NCBI GenBank assembly: GCA_035293405.1
Contig: DATDOE010000075.1
Coordinates: 62,001 to 126,000 of the forward strand
DNA: 64,000 nucleotides
Direction of reading: 5' to 3'
Source of the DNA: Gp6-AA40 sp035293405
GTDB taxonomy: Bacteria > Acidobacteriota > Vicinamibacteria > Vicinamibacterales > UBA2999
Shown here: positions 34,193-43,284 of the stretch, piece after piece
Layout of the letters: each line of letters starts with the position of its first letter
How positions within the stretch are numbered: position 1 is the stretch's first letter
Position numbers and translations under genes: made by a program
The notes under the pieces: generated by a model
Database searches by the model: none
The model's input: only the letters and a program-made list of their open reading frames with translations
What the model was told of the DNA's origin: nothing

Positions 34193-34227
34193 CCCTCGCC
34201 TTCGGTGTGCGCAGCCGAAGACGAGGG
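34193..34227. terminator. Hairpin between lasso operon and convergent protease gene
   Basis: Thirteen-base arms (34193-34205, 34215-34227) pair with one mismatch: CCCTCGCCTTCGG against CCGAAGACGAGGG around a nine-base loop. It lies between two convergent genes, so it may end transcription from both sides, although no T-run follows. Confidence 0.55.
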
Positions 34228-34230
34228 TCG

Positions 34231-37200
34231 TCAGTCGAGCGGATGGACGGCGGTTCCGATCACGCCACCCTTGCCCACGTATTCCCTCGAAATCGTCCCG
34301 TCATCCCAGGGGAGAGCGTTGGTTTCCCGTTCGACGGCGTTGTCCAGCAGCTCCACAAGAATTACGCGGTGTGAATCCTTGCGCGGAGGGGGCGCGCTCG
34401 GCTCACTCCCGGCCGCAAAGAAGGTCTCGCTCCAGGTGGCTCCAGGAGGACGAGGCCCGCGTGCCACCGTACGCCGCTCGACGCCAGCGGTGATGATCTC
34501 GTCGAGCACGAACGTGCCAGCCTGCCGCGGAAATGGCGCAGCGTTGACGGCCACCTTCCAACGTCCGGCCCGTGGCCGGCGCACGACGAATGTCCTGGCG
34601 GTCACTGCCGGGACGGTGTAGTCGTACGAGAAGCACTCACCGGAGGTGCACTCGTAGAGATAGAGCTCGAGCCGGGTGGCGTCGAGTGCGCGCGCCTGCA
34701 GCACGAGAGCTTCCGCGCCTTCCGGCACGTCGATGTCGAACAGGTTCGGCATGCCGTTCGGCAGGTAGTCGCCGCGATATGACCTCCTGGTGCCGGTGGA
34801 CGTCTGAACGATCGGTTCTCGAATCTCGGCGCCGAGGTTCTCGAGATCGACGGCGATCGCACCGGATTGCAGGCGGCGAGGGCGGAGCGATGCGCTCAGG
34901 ATCCGGATTCTGATGACGTACTCCGCCGCCTCGTGTGAAATGAGCGCCTGGTTCCTTTCGTCGAAAGCCGACGTGTTGCCGACGTACACGCTCCAGGTGC
35001 CCGCGGCCGGCCGTGGCATCGCCAGCCGATGCGTACCCTTCGCGAATGTTCGGCCATATCCGGGATACGCGTGCCAGTAATAGGGCCCATACAGACCGTG
35101 GCTCGGGAGCACGCCGACATCCAGAGACCCACGGATGACTTCGAGGTCGATGTCCAGGAGCTCTACGTCGCCTGGTATCGCCACGTAGTGTGCCTCCGAG
35201 CCCATCACGGGCACGGTTCCCGCGAGGCGAAGCGGCCGGCCAAGGTCGCGAATCGGGTACGCCGCGACGATGGTGGTCATCGTGCGTAAAAGGGCGTCTC
35301 CGGTTACCGCGTCGTGGAGAGAAAGGATGGAGCTGTGGGCGCCAGGCGTCTTTACGGCAATGTGTATCGGGAGGGACACCCACGTGCCGAGTGGCAACGT
35401 CACCGACTGGCGAGCGGCAAAGGTTCCGTCGTTTCCAACCCAACCGACGCGGTATGTCACAGGATCCCGAGGGCCTGATTCGCGATAGAAGCGCATCTCC
35501 CGGACACCTGTCATTCCTGCGGTCCACCCGTCACGCTCGTACAGGCCTTCTCCGACAGATCCGCGAGCCGCGTAAGGAACCAACGGATGCACGATGGGGC
35601 CCTCAGTGCGAATGCGGGGGATTTCAAGCGTACGCTGCAGCTCACGCCACGCCGCGTTCACGTCCAGCACTCCATTACCTTGCTCATGGGCTGGGGAGTG
35701 TGGGAGGAATCGCGCTCCCACTCGCAAGGCGCGACCGAGGCTCGTCACTGAATAGAGGATGCCCTGCTGTTTCGCGGCGCTCAGCAGCAATGCACCGATA
35801 CCGGCGGCAAAGGGGCCGCTGGCCGATGTGCAGCAGCTGATCTGATAGCCCGAGGGCAGGTACATCGTTGGCGCGTTCCTCGGTAGCCGCACGTCGCTCG
35901 AACGGGTCCAGAGATCAGCGGCGATCCGATGTACGGGGGCAAGGAAATCCGGCTTGAGTGCACCATCCACGGCTGGCCCGGCAGCAGAGTACGGGTGCAC
36001 CATCAGACCGTCGATCGTGCCGCCACCGTACAGCGCCGCAAACGTCTGCGCGCTGATGGAACCGCCCACCGAGAACACATCTCCAAGCGCCGATACCTCG
36101 TTGAGCATGAGGCGATTGTTTCCGGCGCTGTGGAAAACGGGCTTTCCGTACGCCGCCACCATTCGCCGAAGGATCAGCCCCATGAAATCCGCGGCGGTGT
36201 CCGGCGCCATGCCGATTCCCTGCGAGTCGCTCAGCATGTCGACGTCCGGACGCGCGAGGGCCGCGATGAAGCCTTCGACGATGTCGCGCAGGCTGTAGTC
36301 GGTGGAGTTGCTGCGGATGAGCAGGATGCGCGCCGCGGGCGCCACACCGGCGGTCAGCGCGTCCTCGCTGGCGCTGCCGGCGACAACGCTGAGCGTCATC
36401 GCCTGATGGCTGCTCCCCGAATGATAGATGTGGACGACGTTCGGATGACGCCCTTGGGCCACGACGAAGGCGACCTCGAGCGGCCGTGGATGGATCAGCT
36501 TCAGGTGGCGAGGATCGAAACGCATGTTCACATCGCTGACAGGCGCTTCATCGCTGAAATCCGCATTGCCGTTGGCGTCGACCCAGATCTCTCCGCTCGT
36601 GTCGTCCCTCAGCACGCCGAACTCGTGGACCAGATTGGCGCCTGCGAGCAGCCTGAATCGCCCAAACCTGAAATGACCCGTGCGCGGCATGATGTAGGTA
36701 CGGGATTCGATGCGGTGCCAGGCGCTCACCGACTTGATCTCGACATCGAGCTGAACGCGACTCTCGTCCACGTGGTCGTCGGCGATCGTGTTCAGGATGC
36801 CGGCGAGCTTGGGAATCTCGCGACCGTCGAGCGTCTTCGCCGTCCGGATCGTTGGATGCGTGAACTCCGGCAGGCCGCTTTCGAGCAGGGCGATCGTGAC
36901 CCCGCGCCCGTCGAACGTGGGGTGCTCTTCAGTCCATCGGCGAAGGCCGACATCCTCGTCCGCGGTATAACCCGGCTGCCGGGACGCGACGGCAGATAGG
37001 GCAGGCAGGCCGTGCTTCGGGGGAGACGGATCGGGAGCCGCCGGCGCAGAGGTCTCAAAGCCGCGGAACATCTCTGCGTTCGGCCGTGGCACCCCGTCTC
37101 GCAGCCAGGCTGCCCTCGACCGCCACGAGATCTGATACGCATCGATGCTTGCGTCGCCGACGAGCGCTGTCAGGCTGTTGGTCGGGACGTCGGCACGGAG

Positions 37201-37479
37201 ATAACCGACTGCGGCCGCGCCGTACTTGACCGTTCCAAGTACCCGCTCGACAGCGGCCGATGCGGCCTCGAGGCGCCCAGGGGTCGTCGCCAGCATCACT
37301 TCCAGTGTGTTCACCCCGGTCACTGCGGCGCGGTTCAACAGGACGCGGTTGTGAAAGGACATCGGCCTTGCCGGCGGCACCTGCACTTGCACGATCGCCG
37401 CGCCGAAGACGACGGCAGTGCAAGCGAGCAGGCGCTGCGACATCAGGCCGGGCCGCCGAGTGTGGGGAACAACAGACAT
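34231..37479 (-). CDS. Secreted subtilisin-like (S8) protein with Glu in place of catalytic Asp
   Basis: 1082 residues with a signal-peptide-like N-terminus (LLACTAVVFGAAIVQVQVPP). The S8 fold is recognisable: GRGVTIALLESGL, where the usual Asp is Glu200; His358 in SSHQAMTLSVVAG with GVAPAARILLI after it; the oxyanion Asn in FHSAGNNR near 454; and Ser552 in CTSASGPFAAG. About 158 residues separate Glu200 and His358 and include an EF-hand-like DANGNADFSDE loop, a layout reminiscent of tripeptidyl-peptidase II. About 500 further residues form beta-rich C-terminal domains. It follows the TonB receptor gene by nine bases and converges on the lasso precursor. Activity is uncertain because of the Asp change. 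Confidence 0.82.
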   Translation of the reverse strand: MSVVPHTRRPGLMSQRLLACTAVVFGAAIVQVQVPPARPMSFHNRVLLNRAAVTGVNTLEVMLATTPGRLEAASAAVERVLGTVKYGAAAVGYLRADVPTNSLTALVGDASIDAYQISWRSRAAWLRDGVPRPNAEMFRGFETSAPAAPDPSPPKHGLPALSAVASRQPGYTADEDVGLRRWTEEHPTFDGRGVTIALLESGLPEFTHPTIRTAKTLDGREIPKLAGILNTIADDHVDESRVQLDVEIKSVSAWHRIESRTYIMPRTGHFRFGRFRLLAGANLVHEFGVLRDDTSGEIWVDANGNADFSDEAPVSDVNMRFDPRHLKLIHPRPLEVAFVVAQGRHPNVVHIYHSGSSHQAMTLSVVAGSASEDALTAGVAPAARILLIRSNSTDYSLRDIVEGFIAALARPDVDMLSDSQGIGMAPDTAADFMGLILRRMVAAYGKPVFHSAGNNRLMLNEVSALGDVFSVGGSISAQTFAALYGGGTIDGLMVHPYSAAGPAVDGALKPDFLAPVHRIAADLWTRSSDVRLPRNAPTMYLPSGYQISCCTSASGPFAAGIGALLLSAAKQQGILYSVTSLGRALRVGARFLPHSPAHEQGNGVLDVNAAWRELQRTLEIPRIRTEGPIVHPLVPYAARGSVGEGLYERDGWTAGMTGVREMRFYRESGPRDPVTYRVGWVGNDGTFAARQSVTLPLGTWVSLPIHIAVKTPGAHSSILSLHDAVTGDALLRTMTTIVAAYPIRDLGRPLRLAGTVPVMGSEAHYVAIPGDVELLDIDLEVIRGSLDVGVLPSHGLYGPYYWHAYPGYGRTFAKGTHRLAMPRPAAGTWSVYVGNTSAFDERNQALISHEAAEYVIRIRILSASLRPRRLQSGAIAVDLENLGAEIREPIVQTSTGTRRSYRGDYLPNGMPNLFDIDVPEGAEALVLQARALDATRLELYLYECTSGECFSYDYTVPAVTARTFVVRRPRAGRWKVAVNAAPFPRQAGTFVLDEIITAGVERRTVARGPRPPGATWSETFFAAGSEPSAPPPRKDSHRVILVELLDNAVERETNALPWDDGTISREYVGKGGVIGTAVHPLD

Positions 37480-37488
37480 TGACGTCCG

Positions 37489-40356
37489 CTAGAAGGAGAC
37501 TCTCACGACGGCCTGCGCCGATCGCGGGAGCTGCTTGACAGAAGTGGCGCCGAACAGTGCGTTGTATGTCTGATTGGCGCCGAACTCGAAGCGCATGTCG
37601 GCGTCGGCGTTGGTGACGTTGAAGACGTCGAGACTGATGTCGAGAGTGCGCTTCGCCCACGAGAAGCCGCGCCCCACTCGCACGTTCCAGATATGCAGGT
37701 GCGGCGTGGGTGTCTGGCCCTCGCCTCTCGTCGGGTAGGCGAACCGGATCACCGTGGCCAGCGGATTGCTGACGACGCGCCCGTTGGACAGACGGACGGT
37801 CGTCGGACCAAAGGCAGGGTCCGGCGTTGGAATTCGCATGACGATTGGCCCCGACCACGCACCTGATTGAAACGTGTAGTTGCTGGCCAGGAGCACATTC
37901 CATGGCGCGGCATACGTGAAGCCCAGCCGGATGACGTGGTCCTGCCATTGTCCGGCCCCGGTGGCGGCATTGGTCATGTGGAATCCGGAGAGGCTATTGA
38001 CGTCGATCGAGGTCGATCCCGTCGTACTGCCGATGCCGCGATCGTTTCGAAAGGCGTCGGGCTGAATGAAGGATGCCGGGTCGTTTGGCTGCCAGGTCCC
38101 CGCGATGTGCTGCCACTGCCGCACGTAGCTGGCGATCCCTTGCATGCGGGCTGTGCGCTTGGTGAACGACAGCTCGAGCGATGTGTACGCGGGCCAGTTC
38201 CAGCGGTTGTTCGTCACCGAGAAGAGCTCGTTGAATGCCTCGTTGGCGTAGCCGACGAATGTCTTCCCGTCGTAGCGACCGTTGGTCTCGACGCCCCCGA
38301 TACGATCGCGGAAGTCGCGGTGCACGACGTCCACGCCGATGCTGGTTTGACCCTCGAGCTGGCGGCTATACCCAAGGCCCCATTCGTCGACGAACGGCTG
38401 GTGGAAGTTGGGGTCGATCGACCGGTTCGGCGCAATTGAAAACGTCGCCGGTGTCGTGAAGACCGTCTCGAACGTCCCGTCGAGGTCCAGGTCGTACGAG
38501 TCGCTCCGCCCGGCCAGGGACGCGCCGACGGAGAGACCGCTCTGCGGCTGATCATGCACGCGCACCCAATGGGCCCGTGCGACGTTGCGCGCATCCGCGG
38601 TGATGGCGTAGTTGAGACCAAAGCGCGGTCCAACGTCCGTGCTCCGTTGTGTGGTCACGTCGAACAGCCGGTCGCGCCACACAATCTGATCGACGCGCAC
38701 GCCGGCGTTGATCGTCAGCCGCGGTGTCGGCCGCCACGCGTCCTGGACGTAGATGGCATAGTTCTGCCCCGCGGTCATCGTGCGGGTCTCGGTCTCGGCG
38801 TCGAAGGTGATACGGTGGAACGGGATCACCCCGGCGCTGTAATCGCCGGGGCGACGCAGCAGCGACTCTTCGAAGGCGAAGCCGCCATTCGCGTAGAAGT
38901 TGAAAAAGGCGTTGCGAATGCGGGGCTGAGCATAGAGCCCGGTCTGCAGTTCATGCGTCCCGAGCCAGCCGCTCACGAACATCGTGGTGTCGAGTGACAC
39001 GATCAGCTTCGAGCTTGGCAGGAGAGACCACCCTGACAGCGGTGAGCCTCGATCGACGAGCCGGCCGTTGCCGGTCAGGCGGCCGGCGGAGAGAAACGCG
39101 CTCTGGTGGATGCGCTGGAATGACTCATTTCCCCACTGATTGAAGTCGTCCCGGTGCTTGTCGTTGTAGCTCGCACCGAGCCGCATCGTGAGGCGATCCG
39201 ACCAGACAGAGGCGAGGCGAATCGCCGCTCCCGTTCCACCGAACCGTTGCTCGCGGGGATGTTCCGCCAAGGGGTCGGCCACCATCAGCGGGTTCACGTC
39301 GTACTGATAGAACCCGGACAGGTGATGGGACGGCGCAAGCTGCGCGTTGAGCTTGAGCAACCAGAATTGCGCTTCGTTCGTGGTATCGAACGGCTCGTAC
39401 CCTGGAATGAGGCCGCGCAGCGCCTCGATCTGCGTCGCCGTCCGGCTCAGGCCGCTGGCGATGTTGGCGTAGCGATACGCCACGAACGCCCAGAGGCGAT
39501 TCCTGACGATGGGGTTTCCGAGCGATAGGTCGGCCTGGGTCTGATCGACCGCGCTGCTGGTGCCTCCAGGGACGTTCGAGTCGTTCCACCCACGTGGTTG
39601 GATGAACAGTGTCCCGGCGCCCGTCACTCGATTCGTGCCGCTCGCCGTCGCGATGTTGACGATGCCGCCAACGCCGAGCGGAGCGGAGGCGTCGAGACCC
39701 GCCGTTCTGATCTGGATGTCCTTGATGGCGTCCGTGCTCAAGCTGAGATAGTGCACGCCTGCCGGCGTCGCGGAGCCAACATCGGCCCCGTCGATCTGCA
39801 TGACGAGGTTGTGGCCGTCAGTGCCGTGCACGAAGAACTGCTTGTTCGTGGCGCTGAAGTCGGACGTGATCACGCCGGGCACCAGCGTCAGCGCACCGAA
39901 CCATTCGCGGCGCTCCGAGAGCGGCAGCTTCTGCAGCAGCTGGCCATCGATGTTGACGGCCTGCACCGCGTTGCGGCGCTCGAGCAGTGGAGCCTCCTGC
40001 GTGACGACGACCGTCTCAGCGATCGTGCCGAGGCCCATCGTCGCGTTCACTTCGATCGTCAGACCTGCTCGCATCGTGACCTGTGAGCGAGTCCACATGG
40101 CAAAGCCCGCGAGCTCGCCCACGATCGTGTAGTCGCCAGGTGCAAGACCGACGAGCCGATACTCTCCGCGACCGTCAGTGGTCGCGCGGTGTTGGCCGGG
40201 CGCGTCTGGACTTGTGGCCGATACGGCGACGCCCGGCAACACCGCGCCCTGCGAATCCCTGATGGTGCCGAAGATGTTCCCATTCGCTGTTGTCTGCGCA
40301 TGAAGCGGTGCCGCGAGGGCGAGGGTCAGGAGCAGAACAGTCGAACATCGAGACAT
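37489..40356 (-). CDS. TonB-dependent receptor with N-terminal carboxypeptidase-regulatory domain
   Basis: 955 residues from the ATG at 40356, which has GGAGGAG eight bases upstream. Signal peptide (TVLLLTLALAAPLHAQ), then a carboxypeptidase-regulatory domain (NIFGTIRDSQGAVLPGVAV), a plug (VVVTQEAPLLERRNAVQAVN, FFVHGTDGHNLVMQIDGADV) and a full beta-barrel ending in QAVVRVSF with terminal Phe. Outer-membrane import or display of an unknown ligand. It is co-transcribed with the S8-type protein and probably with the two small paralogues upstream (112-base gap). Confidence 0.93.
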   Translation of the reverse strand: MSRCSTVLLLTLALAAPLHAQTTANGNIFGTIRDSQGAVLPGVAVSATSPDAPGQHRATTDGRGEYRLVGLAPGDYTIVGELAGFAMWTRSQVTMRAGLTIEVNATMGLGTIAETVVVTQEAPLLERRNAVQAVNIDGQLLQKLPLSERREWFGALTLVPGVITSDFSATNKQFFVHGTDGHNLVMQIDGADVGSATPAGVHYLSLSTDAIKDIQIRTAGLDASAPLGVGGIVNIATASGTNRVTGAGTLFIQPRGWNDSNVPGGTSSAVDQTQADLSLGNPIVRNRLWAFVAYRYANIASGLSRTATQIEALRGLIPGYEPFDTTNEAQFWLLKLNAQLAPSHHLSGFYQYDVNPLMVADPLAEHPREQRFGGTGAAIRLASVWSDRLTMRLGASYNDKHRDDFNQWGNESFQRIHQSAFLSAGRLTGNGRLVDRGSPLSGWSLLPSSKLIVSLDTTMFVSGWLGTHELQTGLYAQPRIRNAFFNFYANGGFAFEESLLRRPGDYSAGVIPFHRITFDAETETRTMTAGQNYAIYVQDAWRPTPRLTINAGVRVDQIVWRDRLFDVTTQRSTDVGPRFGLNYAITADARNVARAHWVRVHDQPQSGLSVGASLAGRSDSYDLDLDGTFETVFTTPATFSIAPNRSIDPNFHQPFVDEWGLGYSRQLEGQTSIGVDVVHRDFRDRIGGVETNGRYDGKTFVGYANEAFNELFSVTNNRWNWPAYTSLELSFTKRTARMQGIASYVRQWQHIAGTWQPNDPASFIQPDAFRNDRGIGSTTGSTSIDVNSLSGFHMTNAATGAGQWQDHVIRLGFTYAAPWNVLLASNYTFQSGAWSGPIVMRIPTPDPAFGPTTVRLSNGRVVSNPLATVIRFAYPTRGEGQTPTPHLHIWNVRVGRGFSWAKRTLDISLDVFNVTNADADMRFEFGANQTYNALFGATSVKQLPRSAQAVVRVSF

Positions 40357-40467
40357 GGGCAGCACTCCTCCGGTGGTGAGCCCCGAGGCCACCACGAAAG
40401 CCGTCAGCGAGTTGTATTGAAGGGCTCGCGACGCGAAGACGACCTACTGGCGCAGATCCGAACGAAC

Positions 40468-40860
40468 CTACGGCTTTGGCATCTCCGCGAGCGCGCGCAG
40501 GAGGTTGGCGGCAGGACCATCGTCGGCACGTAGATCACACGGGCCGTCCTCGGCTCCCACCTTGCAGACGGCTCGCACCATCGCGAACGCGTGTGTCAAC
40601 TCGCCGATACCCACGACCGTCACGTCGGCATGGTTGCCGAAGAAATCGGCCAGGGCGCCGACGTGCCGGCCGTTGTCGCGCATGCGCTGGCCGTGATCCG
40701 ACCAGCGCACTGCGCCGTCCGGGTGATCCAGAATGCGCTCGAAGTTCGGCTTCAACCGCCCGAAGAGCGTGTCGAGCGCTGCCGGCTCGATCGGACGCCG
40801 GCATGCCGCGCGCACCTCGCTTGCGCACTCGCTGATCGCCACTTCAGACAGTCTTCTCAT
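40468..40860 (-). CDS. Protein of unknown function, tandem paralogue 1
   Basis: 130 residues, not recognised. Strongly similar to its neighbour 40893-41330: both have RRPIEP/QVALDT, F(E)RILD, RW..HGQR(M/V)R and the nearly identical block GALADFFGNHADV, then LTHAF/MTHAV and a conserved Cys (AVCKV / ADCTV). No signal peptide or membrane segment; predicted mostly helical. A 32-base gap to the neighbour shows tandem duplication in one operon, upstream of a TonB receptor gene. Confidence 0.75.
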   Translation of the reverse strand: MRRLSEVAISECASEVRAACRRPIEPAALDTLFGRLKPNFERILDHPDGAVRWSDHGQRMRDNGRHVGALADFFGNHADVTVVGIGELTHAFAMVRAVCKVGAEDGPCDLRADDGPAANLLRALAEMPKP

Positions 40861-40892
40861 CGCGTACTCCGGACCACGACGGTGTTCGCAGA

Positions 40893-41330
40893 TCAGGCGA
40901 CGCGTTGCGCGGCCTGATCGGCGCGCTCTGGAACGAGCTCGATCGCACGAAGGAAGTCCTCGGCCGCCGTCGAGTCCACTGGTGCCATCGAGCAGTACTC
41001 GTACGCGAGCGGCACCCGCGCACTGCGCACGGTGCAGTCCGCCTTCGCCATGCGCACGGCATGGGTCATCTCGGCGACGCTGACGGTGGCGACGTCGGCG
41101 TGATTGCCGAAGAAGTCCGCAAGCGCTCCGATGTGCCGGCTCTTCTCCCGGACTCGCTGTCCGTGAAGGGCCCAGCGCTTCCCTCCGTCAACGCGGTCCA
41201 GAATCCGTTCGAATTGCGGGCGCAGCCACCCGACGATGGTGTCGAGCGCCACCTGCTCGATGGGGCGCCGAGACGCGGCGCGCAGTTCCGCGACACATTC
41301 CTGGATGGCGATATCCGACAACTTGTGCAT
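40893..41330 (-). CDS. Protein of unknown function, tandem paralogue 2
   Basis: 145 residues from the ATG at 41330, chosen over further upstream codons because GGAGG lies seven bases before it. It aligns with the gene at 40468-40860 along the first 110 residues, including HIGALADFFGNHADV, and differs in the C-terminal 40. No known domain recognised, no export signal. First gene of the minus-strand group leading to the receptor and S8-type protein; divergent from the RnfD-like gene. Confidence 0.75.
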   Translation of the reverse strand: MHKLSDIAIQECVAELRAASRRPIEQVALDTIVGWLRPQFERILDRVDGGKRWALHGQRVREKSRHIGALADFFGNHADVATVSVAEMTHAVRMAKADCTVRSARVPLAYEYCSMAPVDSTAAEDFLRAIELVPERADQAAQRVA

Positions 41331-41489
41331 GACGCTTCCTCCTGCCTGCCGTGAATGGGGTGTCACCGGAGAATGCCCGCGCAAGGTGTGAGTTGTACCG
41401 GCGGTCAAGAAAGTGCGAGGCGATCGGATCCGACGAGAGGTCTGAAGCGAGTCCAGGTACATCTCGTGTCGTTCCGCGGCATTCTCTAT

Positions 41490-43121
41490 ATGCCTCTCAC
41501 CACGACGCTGACGGCATCGGCGGCACGCGACGCCGAGATCGAGCCTCGTCGCCGGCGCCGACTCGAGTCGATCTCGGCGTTGGCTCTTCCACTCTCGTGC
41601 ACGCTTGCGCTGGCAGCGATCGGGCTGCTGCCGTCGGTGCGCCAGCATCCTCGCCTCTTCTCGTCCATTGTCGGGACTGCGTTCATCCTTCTCGTGGCGC
41701 TTGCGCTGCTACGCGCGCGCACGAAGACGCGCGTGCTGACGGTCGACGTCGTGGTCCGGCGGCAACACTACGTGCAAGCGTGTATGCAGAGCACGGTGCT
41801 GCTGTACTGGGGCTGGTACTGGCAGCCGGTATACAACGCGGCGCCGCTGATTGCCGCGCAGCTCGCCTTCGCATACGCGTTCGACATGCTGCTGGCGTGG
41901 TGGCGGCGAGACGTCTATACATTGGGCTTTGGTCCGTTTCCAGTCATCTTCAGCATCAACTTGTTTCTGTGGTTCAAACCCGACTGGTTCTATCTGCAGT
42001 TCCTGATGATCGCGGTGGGCTTTGCCGCGAAAGATCTCATCAGGTGGAAGAAGGAGGGACGCACGACCCACATCTTCAATCCCTCGTCGTTCCCGCTCGC
42101 GATTGCCTCGCTGGGACTGATCCTGACAGGCACGACCTCGTGGACCTGGGGGCCGGAGATTGCGCAGACGCAATTCAACCCGCCGAACATCTATCTGCTG
42201 CTGTTTCTCGTCGGCCTTCCCGGCCAGCTGCTGTTCGGCGTCACGCCGATGACGATGTCGGCCGTGCTCACGACGTATCTCCTCGGCCTTGGGTACGTCG
42301 CCGTGACCGGCTCGTATTTCTTCGTCGGGTCATACATTCCGATCGCGGCGTTTCTCGGGATGCACCTGCTCTTCACCGATCCGTCAACGGCGCCCCGGAC
42401 AGAGCTCGGTCGCATCATGTTCGGCATCATCTATGGGGTGAGCGTGACGGCGCTCTATGCCATCCTGGGCATGGTCGGCGCTCCGAGGTTCTACGACAAG
42501 CTGTTGCCGGTGCCGCTGATGAACCTGTCCATCAAGATGCTGGACAGGATCGGTATGGCAATTGGAAGGGTCGGGCTCGAGAGGCTGTGGAGCTCCTGGC
42601 CGTCGCCACGGCGCAATCTTGCGTATGTCGCGATCTGGTCGGTCGCCTTCATCGCGCTGAGTGCGGTGGACGGCATCGGCGACGACCATCCGGGCCGACA
42701 CCTGCCGTTCTGGCAGCATGCCTGTGAAGCGAACGCGCGACACGCGTGCGAGAACCTCGCTCCAATCCTCGACGCTCATTGCAGAGACGGGTCGGGATGG
42801 GCCTGCAACGAAATCGGCGTGCTTCGGTGGCACCGCAAAGTGGTGAGAGCCGAGCGAGCGTCGGCTGATTTCTCCCGTGCGTGCGAGCTGGGTGTCGCTC
42901 CAGGCTGCCTGAACATGCGCCTGCCCGAAGGCAGGAGCGCGAATCCTATCCAGGCACCGCCACGGTTGCAGGACTACCCGGTCGTCCTGCGCACAGGGAA
43001 GGGCCCCGTCCGCGACACCACGCCGTCGGCGCTGTTGACGCGAGCCTGCGATCATGGGTTTTCGCAGGCGTGTCGTGAGCTGATCCCTGCCGCGACGACC
43101 ACGACCCTCCGATCGCGCTGA
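41490..43121 (+). CDS. RnfD/NqrB-like membrane protein with Sel1-like C-terminal tail
   Basis: 543 residues. The first 370 form about ten transmembrane helices resembling the RnfD/NqrB electron-transport subunit: THIFNPSSFPLAIASLGLIL, LFLVGLPGQLLFGVTPMTMS, and LLFTDPSTAPRTELGRIMFG. The SGAT-type motif used for covalent FMN attachment is not seen. After the last helix a Cys-rich tail has Sel1-like repeats: ACEANARHACENLAPI, CRDGSGWACNEIGVL, RACELGVAPGCLN, ACDHGFSQACREL. No other Rnf genes adjoin. The ATG at 41490 is preferred, though it lacks a clear ribosome-binding site; the frame is open to 41355. Possibly an orphan redox or transport protein. Confidence 0.78.
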   Translation: MPLTTTLTASAARDAEIEPRRRRRLESISALALPLSCTLALAAIGLLPSVRQHPRLFSSIVGTAFILLVALALLRARTKTRVLTVDVVVRRQHYVQACMQSTVLLYWGWYWQPVYNAAPLIAAQLAFAYAFDMLLAWWRRDVYTLGFGPFPVIFSINLFLWFKPDWFYLQFLMIAVGFAAKDLIRWKKEGRTTHIFNPSSFPLAIASLGLILTGTTSWTWGPEIAQTQFNPPNIYLLLFLVGLPGQLLFGVTPMTMSAVLTTYLLGLGYVAVTGSYFFVGSYIPIAAFLGMHLLFTDPSTAPRTELGRIMFGIIYGVSVTALYAILGMVGAPRFYDKLLPVPLMNLSIKMLDRIGMAIGRVGLERLWSSWPSPRRNLAYVAIWSVAFIALSAVDGIGDDHPGRHLPFWQHACEANARHACENLAPILDAHCRDGSGWACNEIGVLRWHRKVVRAERASADFSRACELGVAPGCLNMRLPEGRSANPIQAPPRLQDYPVVLRTGKGPVRDTTPSALLTRACDHGFSQACRELIPAATTTTLRSR

Positions 43122-43222
43122 ACCATCGACACGACGCATGACACGGACTGATCCCTCGGCCGGGGAACTTTCGCGCCACGACTTCCGTCCCTCACCTTGG
43201 CAATCTACAAGAGAGGCTACGG

Positions 43223-43284
43223 CTTGTCCCGCCGTCGCTTCAGCGGAGGCGGACTTGTCCCGCCGTAGTTTCAGCGGAGGCGGA
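43223..43284 (+). repeat. Tandem pair of the 31-bp dispersed repeat upstream of padR-type gene
   Basis: Two copies, 43223-43253 and 43254-43284, each CTTGTCCCGCCGT then a variable middle and TTCAGCGGAGGCGGA. They differ at two positions. The second copy supplies the GGAGG ribosome-binding site and the A of the ATG at 43284. Same element ends as at 20619 and 52747. Confidence 0.75.

Noticed and set aside
35929..36999. 356-codon plus-strand frame opposite the S8-type gene
   Set aside because: No motif and no ribosome-binding site; the subtilisin-like motifs are on the other strand.
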